DNA of 12,511 nt from Actinomycetes bacterium (GCA_025964635.1 JAOPYP010000132.1:1-12511), one strand, 5' to 3'. Positions 1 through 6,343 are shown, counted from the stretch's first letter. Notes: generated by a model not told the origin, from the sequence alone. A program made the numbers and translations.

Positions 1-724
1 CGGCGCAGTTGACCACGATCTCGGCCTCGATGTCGCCGTCGGTCGTGCGCACCCCGGTCACCACGCGGCCGCCGCGGCCGTCCGCGGTCAGGACCCCGGT
101 GACCCGGGTTCGCTCCCGGATCGTGACCCCGCGGGACCGGGCCCCCCGGGCCAGCGCGTAGGTAAGGTCGGCCGGGTTGGCCTGGCCGTCGCCGGGCAGC
201 CAGATCGCCCCGGCCAGGTCGCCGGCCTCCATGACCGGGTACCGCTCACCGGCCTGCCCGGGGCTGAGCATCTCGGCCTGCAGGCCGAACGCCCCGGCGG
301 CGGCCGCGGTCCGCCGGAGCTGGGTGAGCCGCTCCGGGGTGCGGGCCACGATGAGCCCGCCGCAGCGGCGGAACCCGGCCGACAGCCCGGTCTCCTCCTC
401 CAGCCGGGCGTACAGGTCGGTCGAGTACTGGACCAGGCGGGTGCCGCTCTCGGTGGCCCGCAGCAGGCCGACCAGCCCGGCCGCGTGCCACGTGGTCCCG
501 CAGGTCAGCTGGCCCTGCTCGAGCAGCAGCACATCGGTGCAGCCCCGCTCAGCCAGGTGATACGCCACGCTGGTCCCGATCACCCCGCCCCCGATGATGA
601 CGACGCGGTAGCGATCAGCGGCGCCGGCGGCCGCCTCGGCGCGGAGCGGCGATCGGGGGCCGGGGGCTCCGGGGGTAGTGCCCCGGGGAAGCGGAGCGGG
701 GGGCGGCCCCCCCGGGCTAGTCAC
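1..724 (-). CDS. FAD-dependent oxidoreductase, dimethylglycine/sarcosine dehydrogenase-like (N-terminal part, runs off left edge)
   Basis: About 241 residues are visible; the C-terminal part lies beyond position 1. After a Pro/Gly/Ala-rich leader of about 37 residues comes a Rossmann FAD-binding fold, VVIIGGGVIGTSVAYHL, then LLLEQGQLTCGTTWHAAGL. The GTTWHAAGL stretch is characteristic of the dimethylglycine dehydrogenase/sarcosine dehydrogenase (GcvT-fused DAO) family, and the visible part ends in VVNCA, also typical. Family members oxidatively demethylate N-methylated glycines with FAD and often tetrahydrofolate, and are usually about 800 residues. The GTG start at 724-722 is inferred: no ATG, GTG or TTG lies between it and the FAD motif, it is preceded by GAGG nine bases upstream, and it overlaps the upstream kinase gene by 8 bp, which suggests translational coupling. 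Family is clear; exact substrate and presence of the GcvT half cannot be seen. No shadow-free alternative was found in this interval. Confidence 0.85.
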   Translation of the reverse strand, partial: MTSPGGPPPAPLPRGTTPGAPGPRSPLRAEAAAGAADRYRVVIIGGGVIGTSVAYHLAERGCTDVLLLEQGQLTCGTTWHAAGLVGLLRATESGTRLVQYSTDLYARLEEETGLSAGFRRCGGLIVARTPERLTQLRRTAAAAGAFGLQAEMLSPGQAGERYPVMEAGDLAGAIWLPGDGQANPADLTYALARGARSRGVTIRERTRVTGVLTADGRGGRVVTGVRTTDGDIEAEIVVNCA

Positions 725-1610
725 TGCGGACCGCCTCATCCAGCAAGTGCCCCCAGGCCGGGCTGGTCATCACGGCCGCGGCCGCCTCGAACCGTTCCAT
801 GGCCCAGCCCCAGAAGTCGAACTCGATCGGGCTGCTGGCGTGCTGGATCGCTCCCCACAGCGTCCATCCGTACTTGCCTACCAGCCCCAGGATCTGGGCG
901 CGCGCCACCTTATTCCGCAACGAACCGCCGTAGTACTCACTCACGAGAGCCGCGAGGGCGTCCGCGGACAGGCCGCATTCGGCCGCGATGTTGCCGAGCT
1001 CGAAACAGGGATCGTTGTTGCCCGAGTACTCGTAGTCGATGAGCCAGAGCTTCTCGCCATCGTCGATGAAGTTCGCGGCGAGCAGGTCGTTGTTGCAGGG
1101 CACGGTCCCCGCGTCCCGCACGGCGAGGGCCCGGCGGGCCGCCGTGACCTGCGGCATCAGCTCCGCGTACCCGGGCGGGACCGCGAACCCGTGCCCGGTG
1201 GCCACGTCCAGGTAGCGCCGCTGCACCTCGAACATATTGAAATCACCGGCGAACCGCGGCCCGCCGTGGAGCCGGCGGCACGCCTCCGCGACCCTGGGAA
1301 GAGTGACCGGGTCGGCGAGGTCTTCGTTGCGGAAAGTTCTTCCGTGGATGTAGCCGAGCACGAGCATGCCGTGCTCGGGGCGGTAGGCGACGACCGGCGC
1401 ACCCACCCCGGCGGCTGCCGCGGCGACCGAGTTGCGGTGCTCGTGGTCCCGGTTGATCGCCAGCAGATCCCCGGGCGACCAGACCCGGGCCACGAACGTG
1501 CCCCGCGGGGTCGTCACCTTGTAGTTCCGGTTGGTGAGCCCGCCGGGCAGCGGCTCCACCGTGCGCGGCGTGGCAGCCAGGCACGGCACCAGGTCAAACA
1601 GAGCGTCCAT
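717..1610 (-). CDS. Choline/ethanolamine kinase-like phosphotransferase (APH fold)
   Basis: A 297-residue cytoplasmic small-molecule kinase. The N-lobe carries the nucleotide loop LPGGLTNRNYKV (residues 21-32) and FVARVW, with Arg where protein kinases have Lys, as in choline kinases. The catalytic loop is PCNNDLLAANF (171-181) with presumed catalytic Asp175, and the metal-binding motif is IDYEYSGNNDPCFELGN (191-207) with Asp192. The Brenner motif of choline and aminoglycoside kinases normally reads HND; here it is NND. The start is uncertain. ATG 1610 gives the usual N-terminus but has only a weak ribosome site; ATG 1640 would add ten residues and lies four bases from a candidate operator; TTG 1655 is also in frame. 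The downstream flavoprotein gene overlaps its end by 8 bp, so the two are probably one transcript. Likely substrates are choline, ethanolamine or a related amino-alcohol; this is inferred from family only. Confidence 0.85.
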   Translation of the reverse strand: MDALFDLVPCLAATPRTVEPLPGGLTNRNYKVTTPRGTFVARVWSPGDLLAINRDHEHRNSVAAAAAGVGAPVVAYRPEHGMLVLGYIHGRTFRNEDLADPVTLPRVAEACRRLHGGPRFAGDFNMFEVQRRYLDVATGHGFAVPPGYAELMPQVTAARRALAVRDAGTVPCNNDLLAANFIDDGEKLWLIDYEYSGNNDPCFELGNIAAECGLSADALAALVSEYYGGSLRNKVARAQILGLVGKYGWTLWGAIQHASSPIEFDFWGWAMERFEAAAAVMTSPAWGHLLDEAVRSD

Positions 1611-1643
1611 TGCACCGCAGGGTAAAGGCCCGCGGCTCATAAG

Positions 1644-1651
1644 GTCTAGAC
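1644..1651. promoter_or_regulatory. Candidate GntR/HutC operator, site 1
   Basis: Perfect 8-bp palindrome GTCTAGAC in the context AAGGTCTAGACGC. It fits the HutC-subfamily operator form GT-N-TA-N-AC and the core of DasR sites (TGGTCTAGACCA). It lies just upstream of the leftward kinase gene, adjacent to its ATG at 1640 and 34 bases before ATG 1610, where binding could block that transcript. The matching regulator class is encoded at 3378-4169. Confidence 0.6.
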
Positions 1652-1695
1652 GCAATCACGGGCATGTCTCAGTCGTGACCCACTGTGGCAATTGG

Positions 1696-1703
1696 GTCTA
1701 GAC
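1696..1703. promoter_or_regulatory. Candidate GntR/HutC operator, site 2
   Basis: Second perfect GTCTAGAC palindrome, context TTGGGTCTAGACAGTA, 80 bases before the permease ATG. It shares GGTCTAGAC with site 1 and is centred 52 bp from it, about five helical turns, so one regulator could occupy both on one DNA face. A weak rightward promoter may overlap it: GTGACC (1675-1680), 18-bp spacer, TAGACA (1699-1704). The promoter part is tentative. Confidence 0.6.
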
Positions 1704-1783
1704 AGTAACTTGGCCCGGAATTTACGCTACGCCACAACCTGCGCCCCACCGCAGTGCTCCACCAAGCAGGGGAGGATCCGCCG

Positions 1784-3337
1784 ATGACCAGCACCCCCCA
1801 CTCCGCCGAGCACGAACGCGATTCCGCTGACCTGGCGCAGTTCGGGTACAAGCAGGAGCTGAAGCGCTCGCTCGGGCTCGGGAGCTCGTTCGCGGTCGCG
1901 TTCAGCTACATCTCGCCCTCGACCGGCATCTTCACGCTGTTCGCGCTGGGCCTGACCACGATCGGCGGGGTGTTCATCTGGACCTGGCCGGTGGTGGCGC
2001 TGGGCCAGTTCCTGGTCGCGCTGAACTTCGCCGAGGTGTCCAGCCACTACCCGGTGGCCGGCTCGGTGTTCCAGTGGACCAAGTACCTGGCCAGCCGGAC
2101 GTACTCCTGGTTCACCGGCTGGATCTACCTGTTCGCAGGCATCCTGACCGTCACCGCGGTGGTGGCGACCATCCCGATCGCGCTCATCCCGGCGCTGAAC
2201 GGGCTGGGCTGGCACAGCCTGAACGCGGCCAGCCTGCATACCCAGCTGGTGGTGGCGCTGATCGTGCTGGTGATCATCACCGTGCTGAACATCTACGGCG
2301 TGCGGCTGGTCGCGCTGATCAACAACACCGGGGTGGTGTTCGAGATCCTCGGCATGTTCGTGTTCGCGATCGTGCTGCTGATCTTCCACAACCACCAGGG
2401 CTTCAAGGTGGTGACCAACAGCGCCGGCTTGCACGTCGGGCCCAGCTCGTTCCTGGCCGCCATGTTCATGAGCCTGTTCGTGATCTACGGCTTCGACACC
2501 GCCTCGACCCTGGCCGAGGAGACCAGGGACCCGCGCCGGGCCGCGCCCAAGGCGGTGCTGTACTCGGTGATCGGCGCGTTCATCATCGGCGGCGTGTTCC
2601 TGCTGGGCACGCTGATGGCCATCCCGAACCTGCACACCGCGGTCACGGGGGCGTGGAACCCGGCCACGGTGATCGAGGCCAACTTCCCGTCCGGGCTGGC
2701 CACCGTCTACCTGCTGGTCGTCTCGGCGGCCATCTTCGTCTGCTGCCTGTCCATCCTGGCCGCCACCATCCGGCTGTGCTTCGGCATGTCCCGGGATAAC
2801 CAGCTGCCGTTCTCGGGGCTGTGGTCCAGGGTCTCGCCGACGCTGCACACGCCGGTGTGGGCCTGCATCGTGGTCGCGGCGCTGGCGGCGGTCCCGTTCC
2901 TGAAGTACTCGGGGGCCGGGATCATCGCCATCGCCGCGACCGGCATGATCTACCTCAGCTATTTCCTGGGCAACCTGGTGATCATGCGGGCCCGGCTGCG
3001 CGGCTGGCCGAAGGTCAGCGCGCCGTTCAGCCTGCATCGGTGGGGCCCGCTGGTGAACATCCTGGCGCTGCTGTACGGCGGGGCGATGCTGGTCAACTTC
3101 GCCTGGCCGCGGGTGGCCAGCAACCCGGAGCCCCGGCAGACCGCCGGGCTGCTGAGCTTCGGGATCGGGTTCGTGGACCGCATCCCGATCCTGTGGACCG
3201 TGGTCGTGGTCATTACGCTGATCGGCGTGATCTACTACCTGGCCGTCGGGCGGCGCAAGCGGTTCGCCCCGGTGATCGCGCCCGCCGCGGACGACGAGCC
3301 GCTGGTGACGGGGGCGGCGGCCCAGCCGGAGACCTGA
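1784..3337 (+). CDS. APC-superfamily permease (amino acid/choline-type transporter)
   Basis: A 517-residue polytopic inner-membrane transporter with about 12 hydrophobic segments and short charged ends. ATG 1784 is chosen because GGGGAGGA sits seven bases upstream, the best ribosome site in the window. A cytoplasmic N-tail of about 30 residues ends in QELKRSLGL, followed by the first membrane segment with SYISPSTGIFTLF (41-53). This resembles the amino acid/choline transporter branch of the APC superfamily (yeast Hnm1/Uga4 and plant BAT1 type), which carries choline, GABA or other amino acids by proton symport. The motif GFDTASTLAEETRDPRRAAPKA is the conserved cytoplasmic loop of APC carriers. 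It leads a rightward group with the GntR regulator 40 bp downstream and lies divergent to the kinase/flavoprotein pair, with candidate HutC operators between. Substrate is not readable from the sequence. Confidence 0.9.
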   Translation: MTSTPHSAEHERDSADLAQFGYKQELKRSLGLGSSFAVAFSYISPSTGIFTLFALGLTTIGGVFIWTWPVVALGQFLVALNFAEVSSHYPVAGSVFQWTKYLASRTYSWFTGWIYLFAGILTVTAVVATIPIALIPALNGLGWHSLNAASLHTQLVVALIVLVIITVLNIYGVRLVALINNTGVVFEILGMFVFAIVLLIFHNHQGFKVVTNSAGLHVGPSSFLAAMFMSLFVIYGFDTASTLAEETRDPRRAAPKAVLYSVIGAFIIGGVFLLGTLMAIPNLHTAVTGAWNPATVIEANFPSGLATVYLLVVSAAIFVCCLSILAATIRLCFGMSRDNQLPFSGLWSRVSPTLHTPVWACIVVAALAAVPFLKYSGAGIIAIAATGMIYLSYFLGNLVIMRARLRGWPKVSAPFSLHRWGPLVNILALLYGGAMLVNFAWPRVASNPEPRQTAGLLSFGIGFVDRIPILWTVVVVITLIGVIYYLAVGRRKRFAPVIAPAADDEPLVTGAAAQPET

Positions 3338-3377
3338 GCTATTGGCGCAGCGGGAAGACGTGCGGGGGGACAAGCCC

Positions 3378-4169
3378 GTGGTTCCGGGTAAGCCTGCGTC
3401 CGGGCTGCTCTCGCTCACGCCGCCGGTGATCGTCCGGGAACCCGGGACGACCGCGCACGGGCAGATCGAGGAGTGGCTGGCCGACGCGATCGAGGCGGGC
3501 CGGCTGGCCCCGGGTGACCGGATGCCCACCGAGCAGGATCTGGCCGAATGGCTCGGGGTCAGCCGGATGACGCTGCGGCACGCGCTGGCCACGCTGGCCC
3601 GCCGGGGCCTGGTGGACCGGGCGGTGGGGCGGCACGGCGGCACGTTCGTGGCCCAGGGCAAGCTGGAGCAGGACCGCACCACTCTGGCCGGGTTCTCCGA
3701 GCAGTTGCGGCGGCACGGGATGGTTGCGGGCGCGCGGGTGCTGTCCGCGGCGGAACGGCCGGCCCGGCCCGGCGTGGCCGCGGCCCTGCAGATCTCCGCC
3801 GGCGACCCGGTCTGCGAGATCCGGCGGGTCCGGCTCGGCGACGGCCGCCCCATCGCGGTCGAGTGCTCGGTTTTCCCCGCCGCGCTGTTTCCCGGGCTGC
3901 TCCAGTGCCGCCTGGACGGCTCCCTGTACGAACTGCTGGACGAGAAGTACCAGCAGCGCCCCTGCCGGGCGCGGGAGAGCCTGGAGCCGGTGACCGCCGG
4001 GGTGCGCGAGGCCGAGGCGCTGGAGGTCCGTGAGGGCGCCCCGCTGATGCTGGTCGAGCGGATCGCCTACGCGCAGGCGGGCCACCCGGTCGAGTTCGCC
4101 CGCGACCTGTTCCGCGGTGACCGGACCCGGATCGTCATGTGGACCAGCGAGCTCACGCATGCCGGGTGA
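3378..4169 (+). CDS. GntR-family transcriptional regulator, HutC subfamily (UTRA domain)
   Basis: A 263-residue repressor-type protein. Residues 27-92 form the GntR winged helix-turn-helix: HGQIEEWLADAI, GDRMPTEQDLAEWLGVSR, MTLRHALATLARRGLVDR, and a wing ending GGTFVA. Residues from about 105 to 258 form a UTRA effector domain (LAGFSEQLRRHG... VCEIRRVRLGDGRPIAVE... GSLYELL... MLVERIAYA). UTRA domains bind small metabolites, often phosphorylated ones. GTG 3378 is preferred because GGGGGGA lies seven bases upstream; TTG 3342 (GGAG ten bases upstream) and GTG 3360 are in-frame alternatives that add 12 or 6 residues. The gene follows the permease closely and overlaps the phosphoesterase gene by 11 bp, so all three look co-transcribed. 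Its subfamily matches the two GTCTAGAC sites upstream of the permease, which points to local and probably auto-regulated control. Confidence 0.92.
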   Translation: MVPGKPASGLLSLTPPVIVREPGTTAHGQIEEWLADAIEAGRLAPGDRMPTEQDLAEWLGVSRMTLRHALATLARRGLVDRAVGRHGGTFVAQGKLEQDRTTLAGFSEQLRRHGMVAGARVLSAAERPARPGVAAALQISAGDPVCEIRRVRLGDGRPIAVECSVFPAALFPGLLQCRLDGSLYELLDEKYQQRPCRARESLEPVTAGVREAEALEVREGAPLMLVERIAYAQAGHPVEFARDLFRGDRTRIVMWTSELTHAG

Positions 4170-5028
4170 GCCCGGGCCCGTGGGCCCGGGCCCGGCCGCG
4201 GAGCCCCGCCTGCTCGCCGTGAGCGACCTGCACGTGGCGTACCCGCAGAACCGCCAGCTGGTCGAGGACCTGCGGCCGCGGTCCGCGGCGGACTGGCTGC
4301 TGGTGGCCGGGGACGTGGGGGAACGGCTGCCGGACATCGAGTGGGCGCTGCGCACGCTCAGCGAGCGCTTCGCCCGGGTCGTCTGGGTGCCCGGGAACCA
4401 CGACCTGTGGACGCACCGGACCGACCCGGTCCAGCTCCGCGGCGAGGAGCGCTACCGGCGCCTGGTCGGGTTCTGCCAGCGGCTGGGCGTGCTCACCCCC
4501 GAGGACCCGTACCCGGTCTGGGACGGGCCGGGCGGCCCGGTCCGGATCGTGCCGCTGTTCCTGCTGTACGACTACTCGTTCCGGCCCGACGGCGCGCGGA
4601 CCAAGGCCGAGGGCCTGGCCCGGGCCTATGAGACCGGCGTGGTCTGCACCGACGAGCGGTGGCTGCACGCCGACCCGTATCCGAGCGTGGAGGACTGGTG
4701 CCAGGCGCGGGTCGAGGCGACCCGGGCGCGGCTGGCGGCCCTGCCGCCCGGCCCGCCCGCCGTCCTGGTGAATCACTTCCCGCTGATCAGGGAGCCCACC
4801 CGGGTGCTGCGGTACCCCGAGTTCGCGCAGTGGTGCGGCACCACCCGGACCGACGACTGGCACGTCAGGTTCAACGCCGCGGCCGTGGTCTACGGTCACC
4901 TGCACATCCCCCGGACCATGTGGCGGGACGGGGTGCCGTTCGTGGAAGTGTCGCTGGGCTACCCGCGGGAGTGGCAGCGCCGGCCCGCCCCGCCCGACCT
5001 GCCCCGCCAGGTTCTGCCGCTCAAGTGA
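4159..5028 (+). CDS. Calcineurin-like metallophosphoesterase, resembling mycobacterial PptH
   Basis: A 289-residue cytoplasmic metal-dependent phosphoesterase with the complete motif set: SDLH (Asp23, His25), GDVGE (Asp52), PGNHD (79-82), NHF (His206) and GHLH (246-249). From memory, the mid-region (VPLFLLYDYSF; the long insertion before NHFPL; WCGTT; VYGHLHIPRT; GYPREW) closely resembles Mycobacterium tuberculosis Rv2795c, PptH, which removes 4'-phosphopantetheine from acyl carrier proteins and is encoded next to the transferase PptT. No PptT-like gene is present here, so acyl carrier protein hydrolysis is only one option; hydrolysis of a small phosphoester linked to the neighbouring kinase is another. 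ATG 4159 overlaps the GntR stop by 11 bp; the ribosome site is weak, suggesting coupled translation. Codons 4-11 form a very GC-rich inverted repeat. Confidence 0.85.
   Translation: MPGEPGPVGPGPAAEPRLLAVSDLHVAYPQNRQLVEDLRPRSAADWLLVAGDVGERLPDIEWALRTLSERFARVVWVPGNHDLWTHRTDPVQLRGEERYRRLVGFCQRLGVLTPEDPYPVWDGPGGPVRIVPLFLLYDYSFRPDGARTKAEGLARAYETGVVCTDERWLHADPYPSVEDWCQARVEATRARLAALPPGPPAVLVNHFPLIREPTRVLRYPEFAQWCGTTRTDDWHVRFNAAAVVYGHLHIPRTMWRDGVPFVEVSLGYPREWQRRPAPPDLPRQVLPLK
4170..4191. repeat. Perfect GC inverted repeat at the gntR/phosphoesterase junction
   Basis: GCCCGGGCCC and GGGCCCGGGC are separated by GT. It starts at the base after the GntR TGA (4167-4169) and lies within codons 4-11 of the phosphoesterase gene. 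As RNA it would form a stem of about nine GC pairs. It could act as an attenuator or reduce read-through, but it may also be chance in GC-rich DNA. Confidence 0.5.
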
Positions 5029-5048
5029 ACCGGGTGACGTGAACGGTG

Positions 5049-5068
5049 AGTGTGAGAACGCTCACACT
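5049..5068. terminator. Hairpin between convergent genes, possible bidirectional terminator
   Basis: AGTGTGAG and CTCACACT form a perfect 8-bp stem around an AACG loop. It lies between the end of the rightward phosphoesterase gene (5028) and the end of the leftward ATPase gene, whose TAG stop (5069-5067) overlaps the stem edge. There is no T-tract on either side, as is common in high-GC actinobacteria. Position between two convergent ends supports the terminator call. Confidence 0.5.
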
Positions 5069-5750
5069 ATGCTGCGGACCTGGCCCGGCCGCCGCGCGGC
5101 GACCAGCCCCAGTCGGGGGGCTGCCGGTCGAGGCGGGCCGAGAACAGGGCCCAGACGACCTTGCCCGACTCGGCCGGGACGGTCCACCCCCACCGGTCGC
5201 TGAGCGCGCTGATGACGTGCAGGCCGCGGCCGCTCTCGGCCAGGTAGTCAGGATCCTTCGGCTCGGGCGGCCGCGGGCTGGGGTCGGCCACCGCGCACAG
5301 CACGAACTGGCCGGGCTGGACCAGCCCAAGCCGGACGGGCCAGCGGTGGCGGCCTGTGGCGCCCTGGGATCCGTCCGCGAGCCTGGTGTGGGGCACGGCG
5401 TGCCGCAGCGCGTTGGTCAGCAATTCCGACACCACGACCGCCACGTCGTCCCCGCGGTCCGTCACCCCCCAGCGCCGCATGGTGGACAGGCAGAAGTCGC
5501 GGGCCGTGCCGACGGACCTCGTGTCCTGGCCCGGCGTGCGCACCGCGAGCCGCGGAAAGCAGGTCCAGTCCGTCGCGGCCAGCCTAGGCGTCCGCTGGCG
5601 GGCGCCGCTCGCCGCGGCCGCCATCGCCACGGCAGGGGCGAGCCAATGCCAGCCCGCGTGGCTTAGTGCGGGGCCTGCCAGGCCTAATGGCTGTGCCGTC
5701 ATTGCCTTCCGAGCGCTCTGTGGTAACCGGGAACGGCCAATATGGGACAT
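5067..5750 (-). CDS. RsbW/AbaA-type HATPase domain protein (anti-sigma-like regulator)
   Basis: A 227-residue protein with one GHKL ATPase domain. Visible motifs are the N-box VVVSELLTNALRHA (105-118, with Glu109 and Asn113), a degenerate D-box VADPSPRPP (Asp156, with Pro-Ser where DxG is usual), and the G-box ESGRGLHVISALSDRWG (172-188). This is the serine-protein-kinase/anti-sigma fold found in many copies in actinomycetes, usually acting by binding a sigma factor or anti-anti-sigma protein. The first 60 residues lie outside the domain and look low in conservation, so the start is uncertain; ATG 5750 has AGGG four bases upstream, and ATG 5702 is an alternative. It is divergent from the DUF397 and XRE genes, the same three-part set seen at abaA/whiJ-like loci. 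Whether it phosphorylates anything cannot be told. Confidence 0.8.
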   Translation of the reverse strand: MSHIGRSRLPQSARKAMTAQPLGLAGPALSHAGWHWLAPAVAMAAAASGARQRTPRLAATDWTCFPRLAVRTPGQDTRSVGTARDFCLSTMRRWGVTDRGDDVAVVVSELLTNALRHAVPHTRLADGSQGATGRHRWPVRLGLVQPGQFVLCAVADPSPRPPEPKDPDYLAESGRGLHVISALSDRWGWTVPAESGKVVWALFSARLDRQPPDWGWSPRGGRARSAA

Positions 5751-5796
5751 CTTGCCCTATGCACGTTACGTTTGCAACGCCTGCTGCACGACCGCC

Positions 5797-5833
5797 TGCA
5801 CGTGCATCTGATCTGTTAGGCTGCACAGTGCAG
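5797..5833. promoter_or_regulatory. Two TGCAC/GTGCA palindromes in the divergent promoter region
   Basis: TGCACGTGCA (5797-5806) and CTGCACAGTGCAG (5821-5833) are perfect palindromes sharing the half-site TGCAC, with a further lone TGCACG at 5785-5790. Centres are about 25 bp apart. They lie between the leftward ATPase gene and the rightward DUF397 gene, as operator sites would. The XRE regulator encoded at 6344-7264 is the obvious local candidate to bind them; that is inference. Confidence 0.45.
5814..5822 (+). promoter_or_regulatory. Candidate extended -10 promoter for the DUF397 gene
   Basis: TGTTAGGCT reads as an extended -10 (TGN plus TAGGCT, a form common in Streptomyces promoters). 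No convincing -35 is seen. The predicted transcription start, near 5828-5830, would lie inside the CTGCACAGTGCAG palindrome, which fits repression by occlusion, with a leader of about 80 bases before the TTG start at 5911. Confidence 0.35.
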
Positions 5834-5910
5834 GTGATCATTTACCGCACCCGCGGGGAACCGGCACGCCGTGCGTTTTCCCTCGTCTCCCCTCACATCA
5901 GGGAGGAAAG

Positions 5911-6135
5911 TTGCAGGTCAAGAACGGCATCCCAGCCGGAGAACTCGAGGCCCGCTGGCGGAAATCCACCGCCAGCAACCCGAACGGCAGCTGTGTGGAG
6001 GTGGCCGAGCTGCCGGGTGGCACGATCGCGATGCGCAACTCCCGGTTCCCGGCCGGCCCGGCCCTCATCTACACGCGGACCGACATCGCCGCCTTCCTGG
6101 CCGCGCTCAAGAACGGCGAGTTCGACGACCTGTGA
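5911..6135 (+). CDS. DUF397 domain protein
   Basis: A 74-residue small protein covering a whole DUF397 domain: ARWRKSTASNPNGSCVEVAE (residues 14-33), IAMRNSRFP, GPALIYTRTDIAAFLAALKNGEFD. DUF397 proteins are found almost only in actinomycetes, nearly always beside an XRE regulator, as with the whiJ neighbours; a role as antagonist or partner of that regulator is proposed in the literature. The TTG start at 5911 is chosen because GGGAGG lies four bases upstream and no other start precedes the domain. The next gene in the same direction, 208 bp on, is an XRE/DUF5753 regulator, completing the expected pair. Confidence 0.88.
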   Translation: MQVKNGIPAGELEARWRKSTASNPNGSCVEVAELPGGTIAMRNSRFPAGPALIYTRTDIAAFLAALKNGEFDDL

Positions 6136-6303
6136 GACCCCTGCTGGCTGGGGTGAAAGAACGCGAAATTGGGCCCGGGACACCGGGCGGATGCAGTGAT
6201 ATCGTGCTCTGTGTGTTCCGCTTAGTAGTGGTTCACGGTGCTGTTGGCAGATACCACGCGCCCGCAATGGCGCCACTGGGCTGAGCGTCTGACATCGGCC
6301 GGG

Positions 6304-6343
6304 GGGTCGGGAGTGGCTGGTCATCCATTGGGTCGGGAGTGGC
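6304..6343. repeat. 14-bp direct repeat ending at the XRE start codon
   Basis: GGGTCGGGAGTGGC occurs at 6304-6317 and again at 6330-6343, a 26-bp period. The second copy carries the GGGAG ribosome site of the XRE gene and ends on the base before its ATG. The first copy offers a matching GGGAG with no start codon after it. It could be a tandem duplication, a regulator or RNA-binding site, or a ribosome standby site. Confidence 0.6.

Noticed and set aside
678..1625. 315-residue plus-strand open frame opposite the kinase gene
   Set aside because: Antisense of a gene with clear kinase motifs; composition is shadow-like.
1727..3853. 708-residue open frame on the minus strand across the permease and gntR genes
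   Set aside because: Its translation is a His/Arg/Asp/Gln/Pro-biased string with no domain, the usual antisense shadow of GC-rich genes; the opposite strand encodes convincing families.
6173..6188. GCCCGG/CCGGGC stem after the DUF397 gene as a terminator
   Set aside because: Only 6 bp, no T-tract, and the next gene in the same direction is expected to be its partner.
5666..6199. Plus-strand open frame crossing the divergent ATPase/DUF397 region
   Set aside because: It runs through the intergenic palindromes and overlaps DUF397 in another frame; no recognisable protein sequence.
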